From Nannochloropsis salina CCMP1776 (Eukaryota > Sar > Eustigmatophyceae > Eustigmatales > Monodopsidaceae), in the NCBI GenBank assembly GCA_004565275.1, contig SDOX01000128.1, positions 248,839 through 312,838 on the forward strand: DNA of 64,000 bases. The letters run 5' to 3'. The position numbers were made by a program, and so were the translations under genes. Below the pieces are notes generated by a model, which was given only the letters and a program-made list of their open reading frames with translations, searched no databases and was not told the DNA's origin. This document shows, in pieces, positions 20,101 to 30,000 of the stretch; the first letter of the stretch is position 1, and the number at the start of each line of letters is the position of its first letter.

Positions 20101-22457
20101 AAGATCCCGCTTTCAAAGTTTATAGCAGGGTTTCGATTTTGCCTGCGCCTATGATTGGCAAGGCCCTTGCAGAGGACAGGGCGCGGGAGGTATGTAGTGC
20201 TATTTTTGGTCATAAAGAGTTCAGACCCGGCCAATTCTGGGCAATCAAACGGGCGTTGGCTGGAGAGCGCTCACTGCTCATGTTGCCAACAGGCGCGGGC
20301 AAATCCCTTTGCTACCAAATGGCCGCTGCCTTGTCGCCCGCTGGGTCTCTAGTCGTAGTTGTGTCGCCTCTTGTTTCCCTCATGGTGGATCAAGTGGCAC
20401 GTCTTCCACCGCAGGTTCCAGGGGCATGCCTAGCCGGTGACGTTAGCATGCGGGAGTTAGCTCGCATCATTCGAGACTTGCGAAGCGGTCAACTCCGAAT
20501 TCTTTTCGTCTCACCAGAAAAACTTTGTAGTCCTTCATTTCGCCGACTTGTGGAAAATGAGAAAGATGCGTTCGGTCGTGGATTCCCGCCTGTTGCTTTG
20601 GTGTGCATCGACGAGGCGCACTGCATCTCTCAATGGTCCCACAATTTTCGTCCAGCCTTTCTACGTTTGGGTCACAACATTGAGCGTCTGCTTCGACCGC
20701 GTGCTCTCCTGGCGATGACGGCTACTGCCGACCCAGGTGTGATGAAAGACATATGCTCCCGTCTTTCGATCTCGTCCGATGCTGGCGTATTGGCGCAGCC
20801 CTGGCGCCGTCATAATCTCCGCTTGCGTGTCCAGCTTTTGGATGGTGACGCAGAGCTCAAGCGTCGTCACATCCTAAATTTGCTTTCTAATACACCTTAC
20901 GATCAAGGCTCTGTCATAGTTTACGTTAGACAGCAGAAGGATGCCGAAATATTGAAAGACTTCCTTGTATCGGAAGGTCAATCTGCGGTGGCATATCACG
21001 CTGGAATGGGCATGAGACACCGTGACATGGCACAAGGCGCTTGGATGCGGCGGCGGATAACAGGCAGCGGAGGACAAGCGCGCGTATGTGTGGCGACAAT
21101 TGCGTTCGGCTTGGGGGTGGATAAGGGAGACGTGCGAGCGGTGCTACATTATGAGATGCCAAAGTCAGTCGAGAACTTGGTTCAAGAGACAGGTCGTGCG
21201 GGTCGTGACGGGAAAGAAGCTTGGTGCCAGACTTTGCTGTCCCAGAATGATTTCCGCCGCCAGCACAGTTTAGCTCATTCCGATGGTGTTACTGTACTGC
21301 AGCTTCGAAAATTTTTGGAGATGTTTGTGGTACTGGTTAAAAAGACCAAGGCCACACCAGACGTAGATTGCAAATCACAACAAGGAAGCGGAGGAAATGC
21401 GAAGCGCCATTCTGCATTAAGATCAGTGCAAGTGGCTGTGGATATTAAGGGCGTATCGCTGGCGTTAGACATGCGGGAAGAAGTTCTGGAAACTGTCATC
21501 GTTTTACTTGAGCTGCCACCACTCTCCATCTTAAAATATCATGGCACGGTGCAGGATGAATGTCAGGTGGTCTTTCGAAGACGGCAGGCGAATGCATTGA
21601 GAAAGTCTGAGATAATAGTAGACGTTTTGCTGAATGTAGGAGTACCTTCCGCTGACCTCTTTGAACGGACGAATGACACTTTTGGGGCAAGCTATGGATT
21701 CGGTTCCGTAAGCTGCTCTTTGGTTCGCCTGGCAAGTGCTATGGGAATGGATTGGAGGCCTCACGATGTCGTCAAGGAAATGACACGACTGCAAACTGCC
21801 GGAGAGCTCCAATTCACTGCTGCCGCTAAGCCATACTTCCACGTCGAGCTACTTTCGTACGGACAGAAGGAGGAAGAAACAGAGAACGTTGGAACAAAAA
21901 TCGCCGCCTCTCCATTAGGTGATGTCTTATGCTTCCAGAAAATTGAAGACACTGCAGCAGTGTTGGCGAAACGTATGGCGGCAATAGAGATGGCAAGCGT
22001 TATGAAGGTCGAGCAAGTCTATCATGTCCTGCGGGCCGCTGCAGCTGCTCCCTCTGAAAATGGGCAAGAGGATCGGGCCCTAGCATTGATAGATGCGTAT
22101 TTTTCGAAGAAAGCTCTGCCTTTTCGGGAAGATGTTCCGCTCTGTTTCGTGCAAGCCATCCCCCTGTCAGTTCAGCAGAGCATGTGTCGCGATGCAAGGA
22201 CCTTGCTTCTAGATCCTCGCATTGTACTGCTTTTACAGCAAATTGTGAATTCTTATCGCAGTCAGTATACCCCGCATCACTGTGATTTGGTTTCCGAATC
22301 GAGGTTGTACAAAGCCCGACTGATATGTCGAATATTCCATGGGATTGGAAGCCCCCGGTTGCCTGCGAATGAGTGGCGTGAAAGTCCATTTTGGGGCAAG
22401 CACCAGCAGTACAGATTTGAGGATGTCGAAATTGTGTTGGTAAAGAGCATTGAATGA
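17166..22457 (+). CDS. RECQL4: RECQ4 helicase with Sld2-like N-terminus, GRF zinc finger and SAP domain
   Basis: 1763 residues in one exon. The N-terminus (about 1-70: ELLSFENEFVVRHGRKPGKTDL ending YAKWKQL) is the Sld2/DRC1 domain of RECQ4, which helps load the replicative helicase. A long disordered region follows. Residues about 704-745 (CTHHLQTARLLRVKKSG, FYACSF, CDFFMW) are a GRF zinc finger. About 775-826 (MTIPELKDTSKRRGLGAGGLKKDLVLRLVE) is a SAP DNA-binding motif. The helicase core starts near 1015: FRPGQ, Walker A LPTGAGKS (1040-1047), DEAH (1149-1152), MTATA, and motif VI QETGRAGRDG (1340-1349). No typical BLM zinc/RQC Cys cluster is seen, as in RECQ4. Nuclear; replication initiation and repair are the expected roles. 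Confidence 0.93.
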   Translation: MKTRPEELLAADVEHIKEELLSFENEFVVRHGRKPGKTDLKALDEDGDARRSSRIYEYYILYAKWKQLRLNPQPQQKLLSKSVINRGESELKINRGESELKTVSASKTNFPTVLRTGGPRSHSAGPRVKPTIRQRWEQQKQQDAFGREERRKNRAMSVPQSVTRCTPSHKTSEVVLSSPDRSMHARHALQGSLTASALVGTKGPGFMTDTSGRCGNASLAAAIHDLKASTATSSIGTESMKRTSSSQPSLQILLTGNTRVQKGSDRKNDEGFGHAVTGLNKLNMNWAARLESVSTRESSTLQQAAGLQDAPAACFASCEVPKYPLGRAHDAFGETMTLRSANNDSSGSGGGIEESRSDNTRSITNGKASKCERNVTFFQSGTLMRQSCSLTGKTNRGFLSRGPAWRTRVVSLAQAEDEANNSHCPNISQHLKPNGSNSFKRASNNEAGTCNKKSGPEHGEMMCVTIRGAETLGDTHGKDDWEGAVDVEATKSQDVELCTDLSTVPSGLLERQPSPGKDDAENDMCSGEEDLLSVIRPPLSTISAATTKMGFAGSKQMTCGALALNETSKRKPGSNLKALKPGEISDNFIALNMKRKGTGKFRKIKSAKSLARRHAWMEDRQQTKSRGGKGCADEAGASSRSSRPGRAADPLDMCLDLLEGSGQTCKEHAEKSGVTHALKEVAQLRSKDIRDVRDPLLKEVAPKCTHHLQTARLLRVKKSGANRGRRFYACSFPRGEECDFFMWVEDNPKLVAAELGFSSVAASPTAGNIAGLDISELDEWTDRQVEGWKRRFEKMTIPELKDTSKRRGLGAGGLKKDLVLRLVESVRKAISLQGSSFERNACDTSPDADLAEADESPEDDSDEEDWRLDIVESSLKEKFQIPITQDSIPTAPTMSQGSYFTSSNIEYNLQSTPLGRKRPRISALNDSLNGEEEKVCRNEDLLDDEDYHVRSGLKNWTREGHKEHGKRCTGHRSYDRKSKDPAFKVYSRVSILPAPMIGKALAEDRAREVCSAIFGHKEFRPGQFWAIKRALAGERSLLMLPTGAGKSLCYQMAAALSPAGSLVVVVSPLVSLMVDQVARLPPQVPGACLAGDVSMRELARIIRDLRSGQLRILFVSPEKLCSPSFRRLVENEKDAFGRGFPPVALVCIDEAHCISQWSHNFRPAFLRLGHNIERLLRPRALLAMTATADPGVMKDICSRLSISSDAGVLAQPWRRHNLRLRVQLLDGDAELKRRHILNLLSNTPYDQGSVIVYVRQQKDAEILKDFLVSEGQSAVAYHAGMGMRHRDMAQGAWMRRRITGSGGQARVCVATIAFGLGVDKGDVRAVLHYEMPKSVENLVQETGRAGRDGKEAWCQTLLSQNDFRRQHSLAHSDGVTVLQLRKFLEMFVVLVKKTKATPDVDCKSQQGSGGNAKRHSALRSVQVAVDIKGVSLALDMREEVLETVIVLLELPPLSILKYHGTVQDECQVVFRRRQANALRKSEIIVDVLLNVGVPSADLFERTNDTFGASYGFGSVSCSLVRLASAMGMDWRPHDVVKEMTRLQTAGELQFTAAAKPYFHVELLSYGQKEEETENVGTKIAASPLGDVLCFQKIEDTAAVLAKRMAAIEMASVMKVEQVYHVLRAAAAAPSENGQEDRALALIDAYFSKKALPFREDVPLCFVQAIPLSVQQSMCRDARTLLLDPRIVLLLQQIVNSYRSQYTPHHCDLVSESRLYKARLICRIFHGIGSPRLPANEWRESPFWGKHQQYRFEDVEIVLVKSIE
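17418..17471 (+). repeat. Two-copy 27-bp in-frame tandem repeat in RECQ4
   Basis: Two near-identical 27-base units, starting at 17418 and 17445, encode NRGESELKI and NRGESELKT in the disordered linker behind the Sld2-like domain. Only one base differs in the first 24. This is a recent duplication with little likely effect on folding. Confidence 0.85.
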
Positions 22458-22635
22458 CACCTGGCTTCGAATGTTTCGTCGCGTTTCGCGCAATGTAATC
22501 ACAAAAGGAACCCGTATCGGGCAACCGCAAATCTCATCAAGGAGCGATAATTGCACGTGGCATTGTGGAGGTCCTTTGTAATATATACTACATCATTTTT
22601 GAAATGTCTGATGCACGCTCTACTCGTGTCGCACT

Positions 22636-23571
22636 TCATTCTTGCCTTTCAAATCTTTGCGCAAGGGCCTTTGGAATGCTTACTTTCATTCGTCTCGACC
22701 AGGGGTCCCACGAAACAAAGAGTGACGTGTAAGGGAGGCTCTTTCCCACAACTGCAATAGATACATCTTCTTCTATACAGCATTCACTTTCTTGAACACT
22801 ACGACCTGAATCCTCTCCAGTCATTGACCGCACAAGCGCCTGCAATACGACAGTTGCATGTTCTCGTAAACTTTTACCATCATTGCCATCGCCAGCAAGT
22901 GGGACTTGCAGCTTCTCACAAAGATACGCATGAGCCGCCTCAGCCCCACGCCCGACGGCACACGCACGAAAGGATTGAATGACACCCGCGGGGGCAATCT
23001 TGAAGAGGCCCGGCCTACCTCTCCCACCCGTATCATCCTCGAAGTCGTAGCCCGCCACGAGCAAATCCACAGCGTAAGGCAGTATTCTGTGCCGCTCCGT
23101 GTCATATATTTCTTTTGCCAAAAGATTTGTGAGCCGGCCGACACGTAGCGGGGAGTCGTGAATATACCGGTGGGCTCGGCATTCATTGCGCGCAAGTTCA
23201 GCTAATGCAATGACGTCTGTTGCCAGCCCAGTTCCCGCCAATGCAATGTTTTTATCACAATGCCAGAGACCCAGCGCCTCTTGACGAGTTGTGGGCATCT
23301 GCCGCCGTGAAGACCTAGGGATCCAGCTCGCTAGAATAACGAAGTCTCCACTTACAGCCCCGACGACAGCACCTCCTTTCCTGGCTGCTTCAAGGGCATA
23401 TTCAAGCTGAAGTACTCGACCTTTAGGGTCATATATGCGAGTGGAAAAAGCGTCATAAAAGACACTTGGGGCGATGCTAGGAGCTCCACTAGGTGCTGTG
23501 AGGGACGCAAACAAGGACGTGGGAAGACGGAGAGCGGCAATGGCGAGTAAAGGTAAGAGCGTCGGTCGCAT
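22636..23571 (-). CDS. Proteasome alpha-type subunit (alpha-6/PSMA1-like) with signal-type leader
   Basis: 20S proteasome alpha-fold protein, 311 residues against 230-265 normally. The alpha signature YDAFSTRIYDPKGRVLQLEYA (about 39-59) is intact, followed by GGAVVGAVSGDFVILAS, GTGLATDVIALAELARNECRAH, LAKEIY, DLLVAGYDFE and the late VSIAVVGK strand. The arrangement is closest to alpha-6. Alpha subunits are non-catalytic ring and gate parts. Residues 1-27 (RPTLLPLLAIAALRLPTSLFASL) form a positively charged then hydrophobic leader that cytosolic alpha subunits lack. Near residue 62 the ordinary sequence is interrupted by a basic stretch (IPRSSRRQMPTTRQE). An alternative is that a CTCACAG acceptor at about residue 25 marks an unseen first exon. 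If the ATG at 23571 is right, the protein enters the secretory or periplastid route. Confidence 0.8.
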   Translation of the reverse strand: MRPTLLPLLAIAALRLPTSLFASLTAPSGAPSIAPSVFYDAFSTRIYDPKGRVLQLEYALEAARKGGAVVGAVSGDFVILASWIPRSSRRQMPTTRQEALGLWHCDKNIALAGTGLATDVIALAELARNECRAHRYIHDSPLRVGRLTNLLAKEIYDTERHRILPYAVDLLVAGYDFEDDTGGRGRPGLFKIAPAGVIQSFRACAVGRGAEAAHAYLCEKLQVPLAGDGNDGKSLREHATVVLQALVRSMTGEDSGRSVQESECCIEEDVSIAVVGKSLPYTSLFVSWDPWSRRMKVSIPKALAQRFERQE

Positions 23572-24084
23572 TTGCCTCCACCCCTCGGACGCGCGTCACT
23601 TTGCGAAGATCGCCTTGCAGCTAGTTGCCGGAGGTAAAGATTCGTGTGAGGGACACGTTGCGGTAGATTGCCACCTAATAAATGGAGTGCATTCAGGGAC
23701 AAGTGAACATACATTGATGTATTCGGACTTCCTTCTCCTCTCGATGCCTATTCCACGATGATAGTAAAGCTGTCCGCTACGTATACCTCGCGATTATGTC
23801 GATGATATGTACAGGCCTGACTACAGTATTACCACAGGTAATACAAGCCTGTGACTCGTTCATTTGACATATGCTTTCCCGATATTTAGCACCTTTCTCC
23901 CAGTGACCATTTTACGCGACTTGAGCGACCTGAGGCGAGGAGGCCTCAGCTGTCGCCAAGCAAGCACTGCCAAGACAGAGGGAGGCGAGACCAGCGCCCT
24001 GATTCTTCCCTCACACATACATCCTGGAACCCATGCCGAATTACAAAAGCACAGACCTGAAATCATTCTGCGTGGGCAGAAGGT
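23572..24084. other. Divergent intergenic region, possible 5' exon of the nucleoporin gene
   Basis: Between the starts of the proteasome-like gene and the nucleoporin-like gene. An ATG at 24033 opens MPNYKSTDLKSFCVGR and runs into AAG|GTATGT, a strong splice donor at 24083. This may be the true first exon of the downstream gene. Nothing else is recognised. Confidence 0.4.
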
Positions 24085-27000
24085 ATGTCATTCCCTTTCA
24101 GCTGCGGCGGAGGCGATGGTGCGGGCGTGTCGCAACCATCACCTACTGGAGGAGGTGGCCTCCTCGGAAACAGTCCAAGCACGGGTGAAAAGCAACCACG
24201 CGCTGCGAGCAACTCACAAGAGCAAGCGCAGAACAATATTTTTCCTCTCGGAAACGCGCCATCACAAAGATCGAGCGGTTTTTCCAGTGTGGGTACCTTA
24301 CCAGGCCCCAGTGCGGAAGCGACGGCGACAGGAACACCTGCTCTGCCGGCCGCTGGCTCTGATCAACAAGGACTTTTCGCCGGCACTGGAGTAGGATCTC
24401 ACGTGATGCCCTCGTCTCAAGCGCAGCATCCTCAGAATAGTGGAAATGAATCCTATGCAACTTCCTCGACAGGGCTCACTGGAGCTGTGCCTGCTTCGAA
24501 TACATTTGGCGGGTTGAATGGTTCAACGTCTGGTCTCCTCCCTTCAATAAGCAGTGGTACCACAGAATTGGCTTCTCTTGCCTCTTCAGCCATCAAACAT
24601 TCTGCGGAGTCGTGGAAAGAGCGTTCATCCGTGCTGGTCGACCTGCATTTGCTTTTTGCGGGCGTCCTCGCTGAACCGCGCCTCTTCTCAGACGAAGAGA
24701 TAAGTGAGCAGTTGGACCACCTGCTGGACCCGGGTGAGACCTCAACCTCCGCAAGCCAAGCTTTAAAGCGCATACTCGATTGCTCGGACTATCGTTGTCG
24801 CGTTGACCATACCTTGCAGAAGAGTCCTGTCAGTACATTCTACGCGCCAGCGAGCGAGGAGACAGCTCAAGACTTTGCGAGGCTCTTGGAAGACGAAGAG
24901 CCACTACCCTTGTTGCATGGCTGGATACCTGGTATTACGGCCTCTAAATTGGGTAAAAGTGACCTGGTTGATGGCGTGCGCAGCTTGGCCAGATGCTTGC
25001 GCCTGGCAGAGGCGCGAGCCATGCAGGTCTTGTTTTCGTACTTAAAAGACCAGGTGCGACGAGGACTGCTCAAGAAAATCGACTCGCGCGAGTATAAGAG
25101 CTCGTTTCTACACGAAAAAATACGACATTTCTACTTCAGTCAACGCATTTACTTCTTCAGGAACATGCAAGAATTTTTCCGCATCGACCTCGACGCCGAC
25201 TACTTCCTTCCGGAGCTTGGACAGGTAGTGCATCACTTTCTCGCTGCCCTGACATCCCAGGAAAACTCGTCGTCTTTCGCCCAGCGCTTTCAAGAAATTT
25301 TGAAAGATTTATGGCAAGCCATACCCCCCCGAGTGCAGGAGTTGGATCAGGCCTATTCAAAAGAAATACGACCGGGCCACTCCGCCGCCTACTGGGAGCG
25401 AGCGCGGCAGGAATGGGTTAAGCAAAATGTTGTCGAACAGTGCGAGGTTTTGGTCACATTGCTGCTGGTCCTAGCACGCCGTGAATCGCTGGGTTTTCGG
25501 GCGTGGTGTCAACTCTTCAAGCTTTGGATAGCTTTACGTATGGGAGAGCTGCTACCCGAGAAGGCCTATATAGCTGCACAAGACTCGTATACGCTCCTTC
25601 GAGCAAAGCGGGTCTCGAGTCTGATGACGTTGGTCGCCATTCAAGGGTTGCAGCTTGGCTTGCTGTGGTCTGACTCGTTAGGAGGAGGTGTCACGGGCGA
25701 AGAGCACCCGTTCGCCGCCGACTTGAGAGAGATGCCCCGAAGCGAGACCGCAGAGATCGAGGAGCTTTTTTACGCCATGAAAGACGCGGTCCGTGCTGAA
25801 AGGTTTTTGCCTGCTCCAGGGCTTATTTCCGTCATCCTTCTTTTTTTTACATGCTTCCTACACCTCTCGGGCCCTCTTTTACGTCCCATTCTGTCATCCG
25901 CCCTTCAACACCGATTGTGGGATCGAGCGGCAGAGCTTCAATCTTACGTCTCTCGCCGGGCTGCCCAAGCACACTTTGCTGAACTTGTCGTAACGCTTAT
26001 CCTGGACGACGAAGCAGCAGAGAAGGTGCGCTTAAAAAATGATGATGCCAACATAAGAGATGAGTGGGCATGCTCTGCTTTTCACGCAGTATTACGGCGT
26101 AAACTTGATAATCTGTGCCCACAAAATGCACGGTTGGATGTAGAGGCTGTGCAAGTGCCATTGTCAGACGCCATGAACGCATTCATCGCAGCCTGTTATT
26201 CTGGGATACCCCAGGCCCCGCAACCCCTACATCCTGAGTCCATGACGGCGAAGAAGCTCGAATTCCTTGTTTTCCTTGTTGCGACTATCTATCACGACCA
26301 TCTTCTACTCGTTTACTCTTTCTGGGAAGACTCGGGTCTGACAGCTGATTCTGGAGTTGAATTGGGTAATAAGACTTCTTTCACTGACGGAGAAGGCATA
26401 ATGCAGCCAATGGCAGGGTCGAAGGGGTGGAAAGGGCATCCCTTAAAATATTTGGCGTCTGAGACTAGAGAGCGGAATCCTCTGCTGTACTTCCATTTAA
26501 TCGCTTCCATGGCTTGCGACACTACCACGGCGAGTTGGGTCAGGATGGAGCTTGGCCAAGCTTCGCTCTGCACCCATGTCAACAATGATCACACCTTGGA
26601 GCATTGTGGTGGGTGCAGCTATCGAATGCCACCGACGAAGTATTTTGATACTGACACAGGCGCATCGGTACCACCGGGCACATGCGGACAGCTTTTAACC
26701 TCGCCATCTGGGCAAAGTTCGCGTTTGATCCGGTGGGATATTTCCTTGTGGGCTATATTGATCCATCAGATCGAGGATTTTGCAATTCTTCTTGCGCGAT
26801 GCCGACTTCTTCCTTTGCTAGCCACGTTGGAGAAGCTGCGTTCGGATGCTACTGCTGGAAAAGACTTGGGTCTGAACACCGTCTTGGACCAGTATTCCTC
26901 TCTTTTTGTCTATGGGCCGTGCCCCGGTCGCACCGAGAGCGTCGCGAGGGAGTTGTTGCGACGCGGCGCGTGGGGGCTTGTGCGCTATATGTTTTGCCGA

Positions 27001-30000
27001 GTAGAGATGGTTCTTGACCAATTATCCATTCTTCTTAGTCTAGAAGAGCGACGTCGACGGCAACAAGTCCGCGATTTAAATACATGTAACACCGATATAT
27101 CGGCTTCATTCTTTCTTCTGGATGTGTTGACGCAGGCCAGGGGAATGTCACCTAGCGGCGTAACACTTTTGGCATATCGCTTGCCCACGCGACTAATTGA
27201 TATAGTGTATATGGCGTCCGAAGCTCTGAATGGATTTTATGATGCAGCCGAAGCAAATGTGCTCGTAGATTTGCAGGGTGCGGCGCTCTCTCTTCTGGGC
27301 AGACTGATGCGAAGTGAGTCCTCTTTTCCTTGGCGCGCTGAGACTGTCAAAGCTCTTGTCGTGCAGTTGGAAGATCGTCAAGGAAGGCATGAGCGGACAC
27401 CTACGATTGCATGGCTAGGTTTACGGTCCATGGAGGCAGATCAATCACTTAATGAGTACCGTACCACACGAGACGTTGTTCTGCTTATGCATCACCTGCT
27501 GGAAAGTGCATGCGATGCGAGTTGGGAAGGCAAAAGCGAATCGCTGCCTCCCCTACTGAGTACCGATATTGTGACGCGTATAATGGATTTCTCTGTCCAA
27601 GTGCTGCTCTCGCTTGAAAAATGGACATTCACGCGAAATGTGGATCGATGGTTACTGACCTTGACTGTCTTGGAGCTGCTTGTAACTTTCGTATCCCAAT
27701 CTTTCGCCGACTATTCAGAAGATCCAACCCAAGAATCTATGTACGGCTTAGAGGTATACCGTCAGTCACTTCTGAAACGTTTTCGAGAGGATGGAGCTCT
27801 TATGCGTTTACTCTTGCGCTGTGCGGAATATTTACCTGTATCAGTCTTACATAGCACTTTCGAGGCTCGGATCCGAGAACAGAGTCCCCACGACGTCCTG
27901 AAGGAACAACATGTACAAAACGCACATAAATTGGAGCACGGGGATTCTCAGGGTCTCTACTTGGCTCGAGACGGAATTTTGCCGTTGGAGTTTGAGCACA
28001 AAAGCCTGAGCTCGGTATCTTGTCGCATAGAAACAGCTGTACTGGAACGGCTGGGGATCGCTGCGCTTCAGAGCTTATCCCATGTCATTAAAGAATACCT
28101 CGCGCTTTTGCCGCGAGTTTCATTCTCTTCAACTGTAAGTCCGGGAAATCTGGAATTACTTTATCAAACGGCCGATGTGCTCCCGGTAATCAACCCAGGC
28201 CCATGGTTTCATTCTCAACACAGAAGGAAACGATTGCCGCTGGCGAGTCATGTTTCCTTGATAGCAAGCCTACTAACTTACGGAGCCTCGGGTAGAGGGC
28301 CATTAACAGAACGCCTGAGTTTAGTAGCTATCGATGTCCTAGGGTCCGTCATCCGGTACGTGCAGCACGTCCGCCTTTCACGGGAAGAGGAGCGGGTCGT
28401 TGCTTTCCCTAATTGGCCTCGACACCTCCTACACCAGTCTTCCATCAGAGTTTCAAGGGATATTATGTCTGTTACAGACGCCCAAGGCTTTCGTGGGGCG
28501 CTTTTTGCTACCCTGACTCGAAACAGTACCCCTGGAAGTTGCTTGATTAGCTTGCTGGATCTGCTAGTTGATATAACTCGCCTACAGCCTTCTTTGGCCA
28601 AGCACGTAGTCTTTTTTCGTCCGCAAATACCCGAAAAAGAAAGTATGAATCGTATTGACGGCGATGATGGGCTGAGGAAAGGAATACATCGAACTGTGGA
28701 AGAGGTGGTTCTTCATGTACTGCGTAGGGCTCAGAGCATGGCCAAAGCGGACGAGAAGCGGCCGGAATGTTTGCCGGATAAATCCAAGAAATTGCGAGCT
28801 CGGGAAATCCGCGAGCGAGAGACGGGCATGCTTGCGCTTGCATCTGCATTGCGCTTTCTGCGTGTACTTTTGAACAATGCAACGGCCTCGCGGCAACTAG
28901 AGTTGCTAGCGTATCTGGATCCTGCCATTTGGGGTATCCTGGAATGGGCTGTCCAGAAAGTCGTACTGGATGAGGCCCTGCAGGTCAAGGTTTCAGAAGT
29001 TACGATGCAGTGTTATCGTCTATCGGTGCATCGATTCGTATTGGACATTCTTTCGATTTTGATAGTAATAAATCTGAGTATCATGTCGCAAAACCAGCAG
29101 ATTGAATCAAATGCGCGTCGAAACCGAGCTTTGTGCCATCTAGGAACAGCTATCCCAAGATTAATGGCTGCATTGTTTGCTGCACCCGATACGAAGGTTC
29201 TCCTAAATCGCTATTTAACTGCGAGTTTCAGGCTCAGATTTGTCGAGGACTTGTCCCGACGCGCTTCTGGTACAAATGGGAAGGTGCCATTGGACCGATT
29301 TCTGCTTCCCGACCGTGAGGAAATGTTGACAGACAGTAGCCCCCGGCGCTTTGGTTTTGATAATTTTGTCCTGGACTTGCCAGCACTCGTGCGACACATG
29401 CAAGCTACTCAGCTAGGCATGCAGATGAGTGAGGCCCAACGCATGGAGGTTGAAAGGGCAGCAAGTTTTTTGAATCAGTACTACTCAATTTCAGCAGCCC
29501 AGCACATGGTGAACAAGTCTTTCAAGGGCCTGATCACGGTCGTAATGGGCCGAGCACCACACTCTATTGAGGTCAAAAACATGCTGAGCAGCGATGTAGA
29601 CATAGACACCGTTGTCCGCACCGCACTATCTCTCATCTTGGGTGACGGCGAGGAGGATGAGTACGCCAAAAGAGAAAATAGGAGCGCCTTGGGTACTGAG
29701 GAGACGGGTACCGGCAGTGAATACTTCAAGTCTACTCTTCGTAAATCATACGGAGATGCTGTGAGGTTTGCCCTCAAAATAAATCTACCCTTCCAGGAGC
29801 TGTTGCTGACACTAGTCGATTGTTATGGTGCAGACCTTCCAAAAAATGCAATATGCGACACCATCTGCGAGATCAGAAGAAGCTTCGAACGACTCAAAAT
29901 TTTGGAGACTCATTTACCCTCCGGGAATCTGCAATATAAAAACGGCAAGGACGGCATCTTGATGGATCTTCGCCAGTGTTATGTCACCACTACCCTGAAA

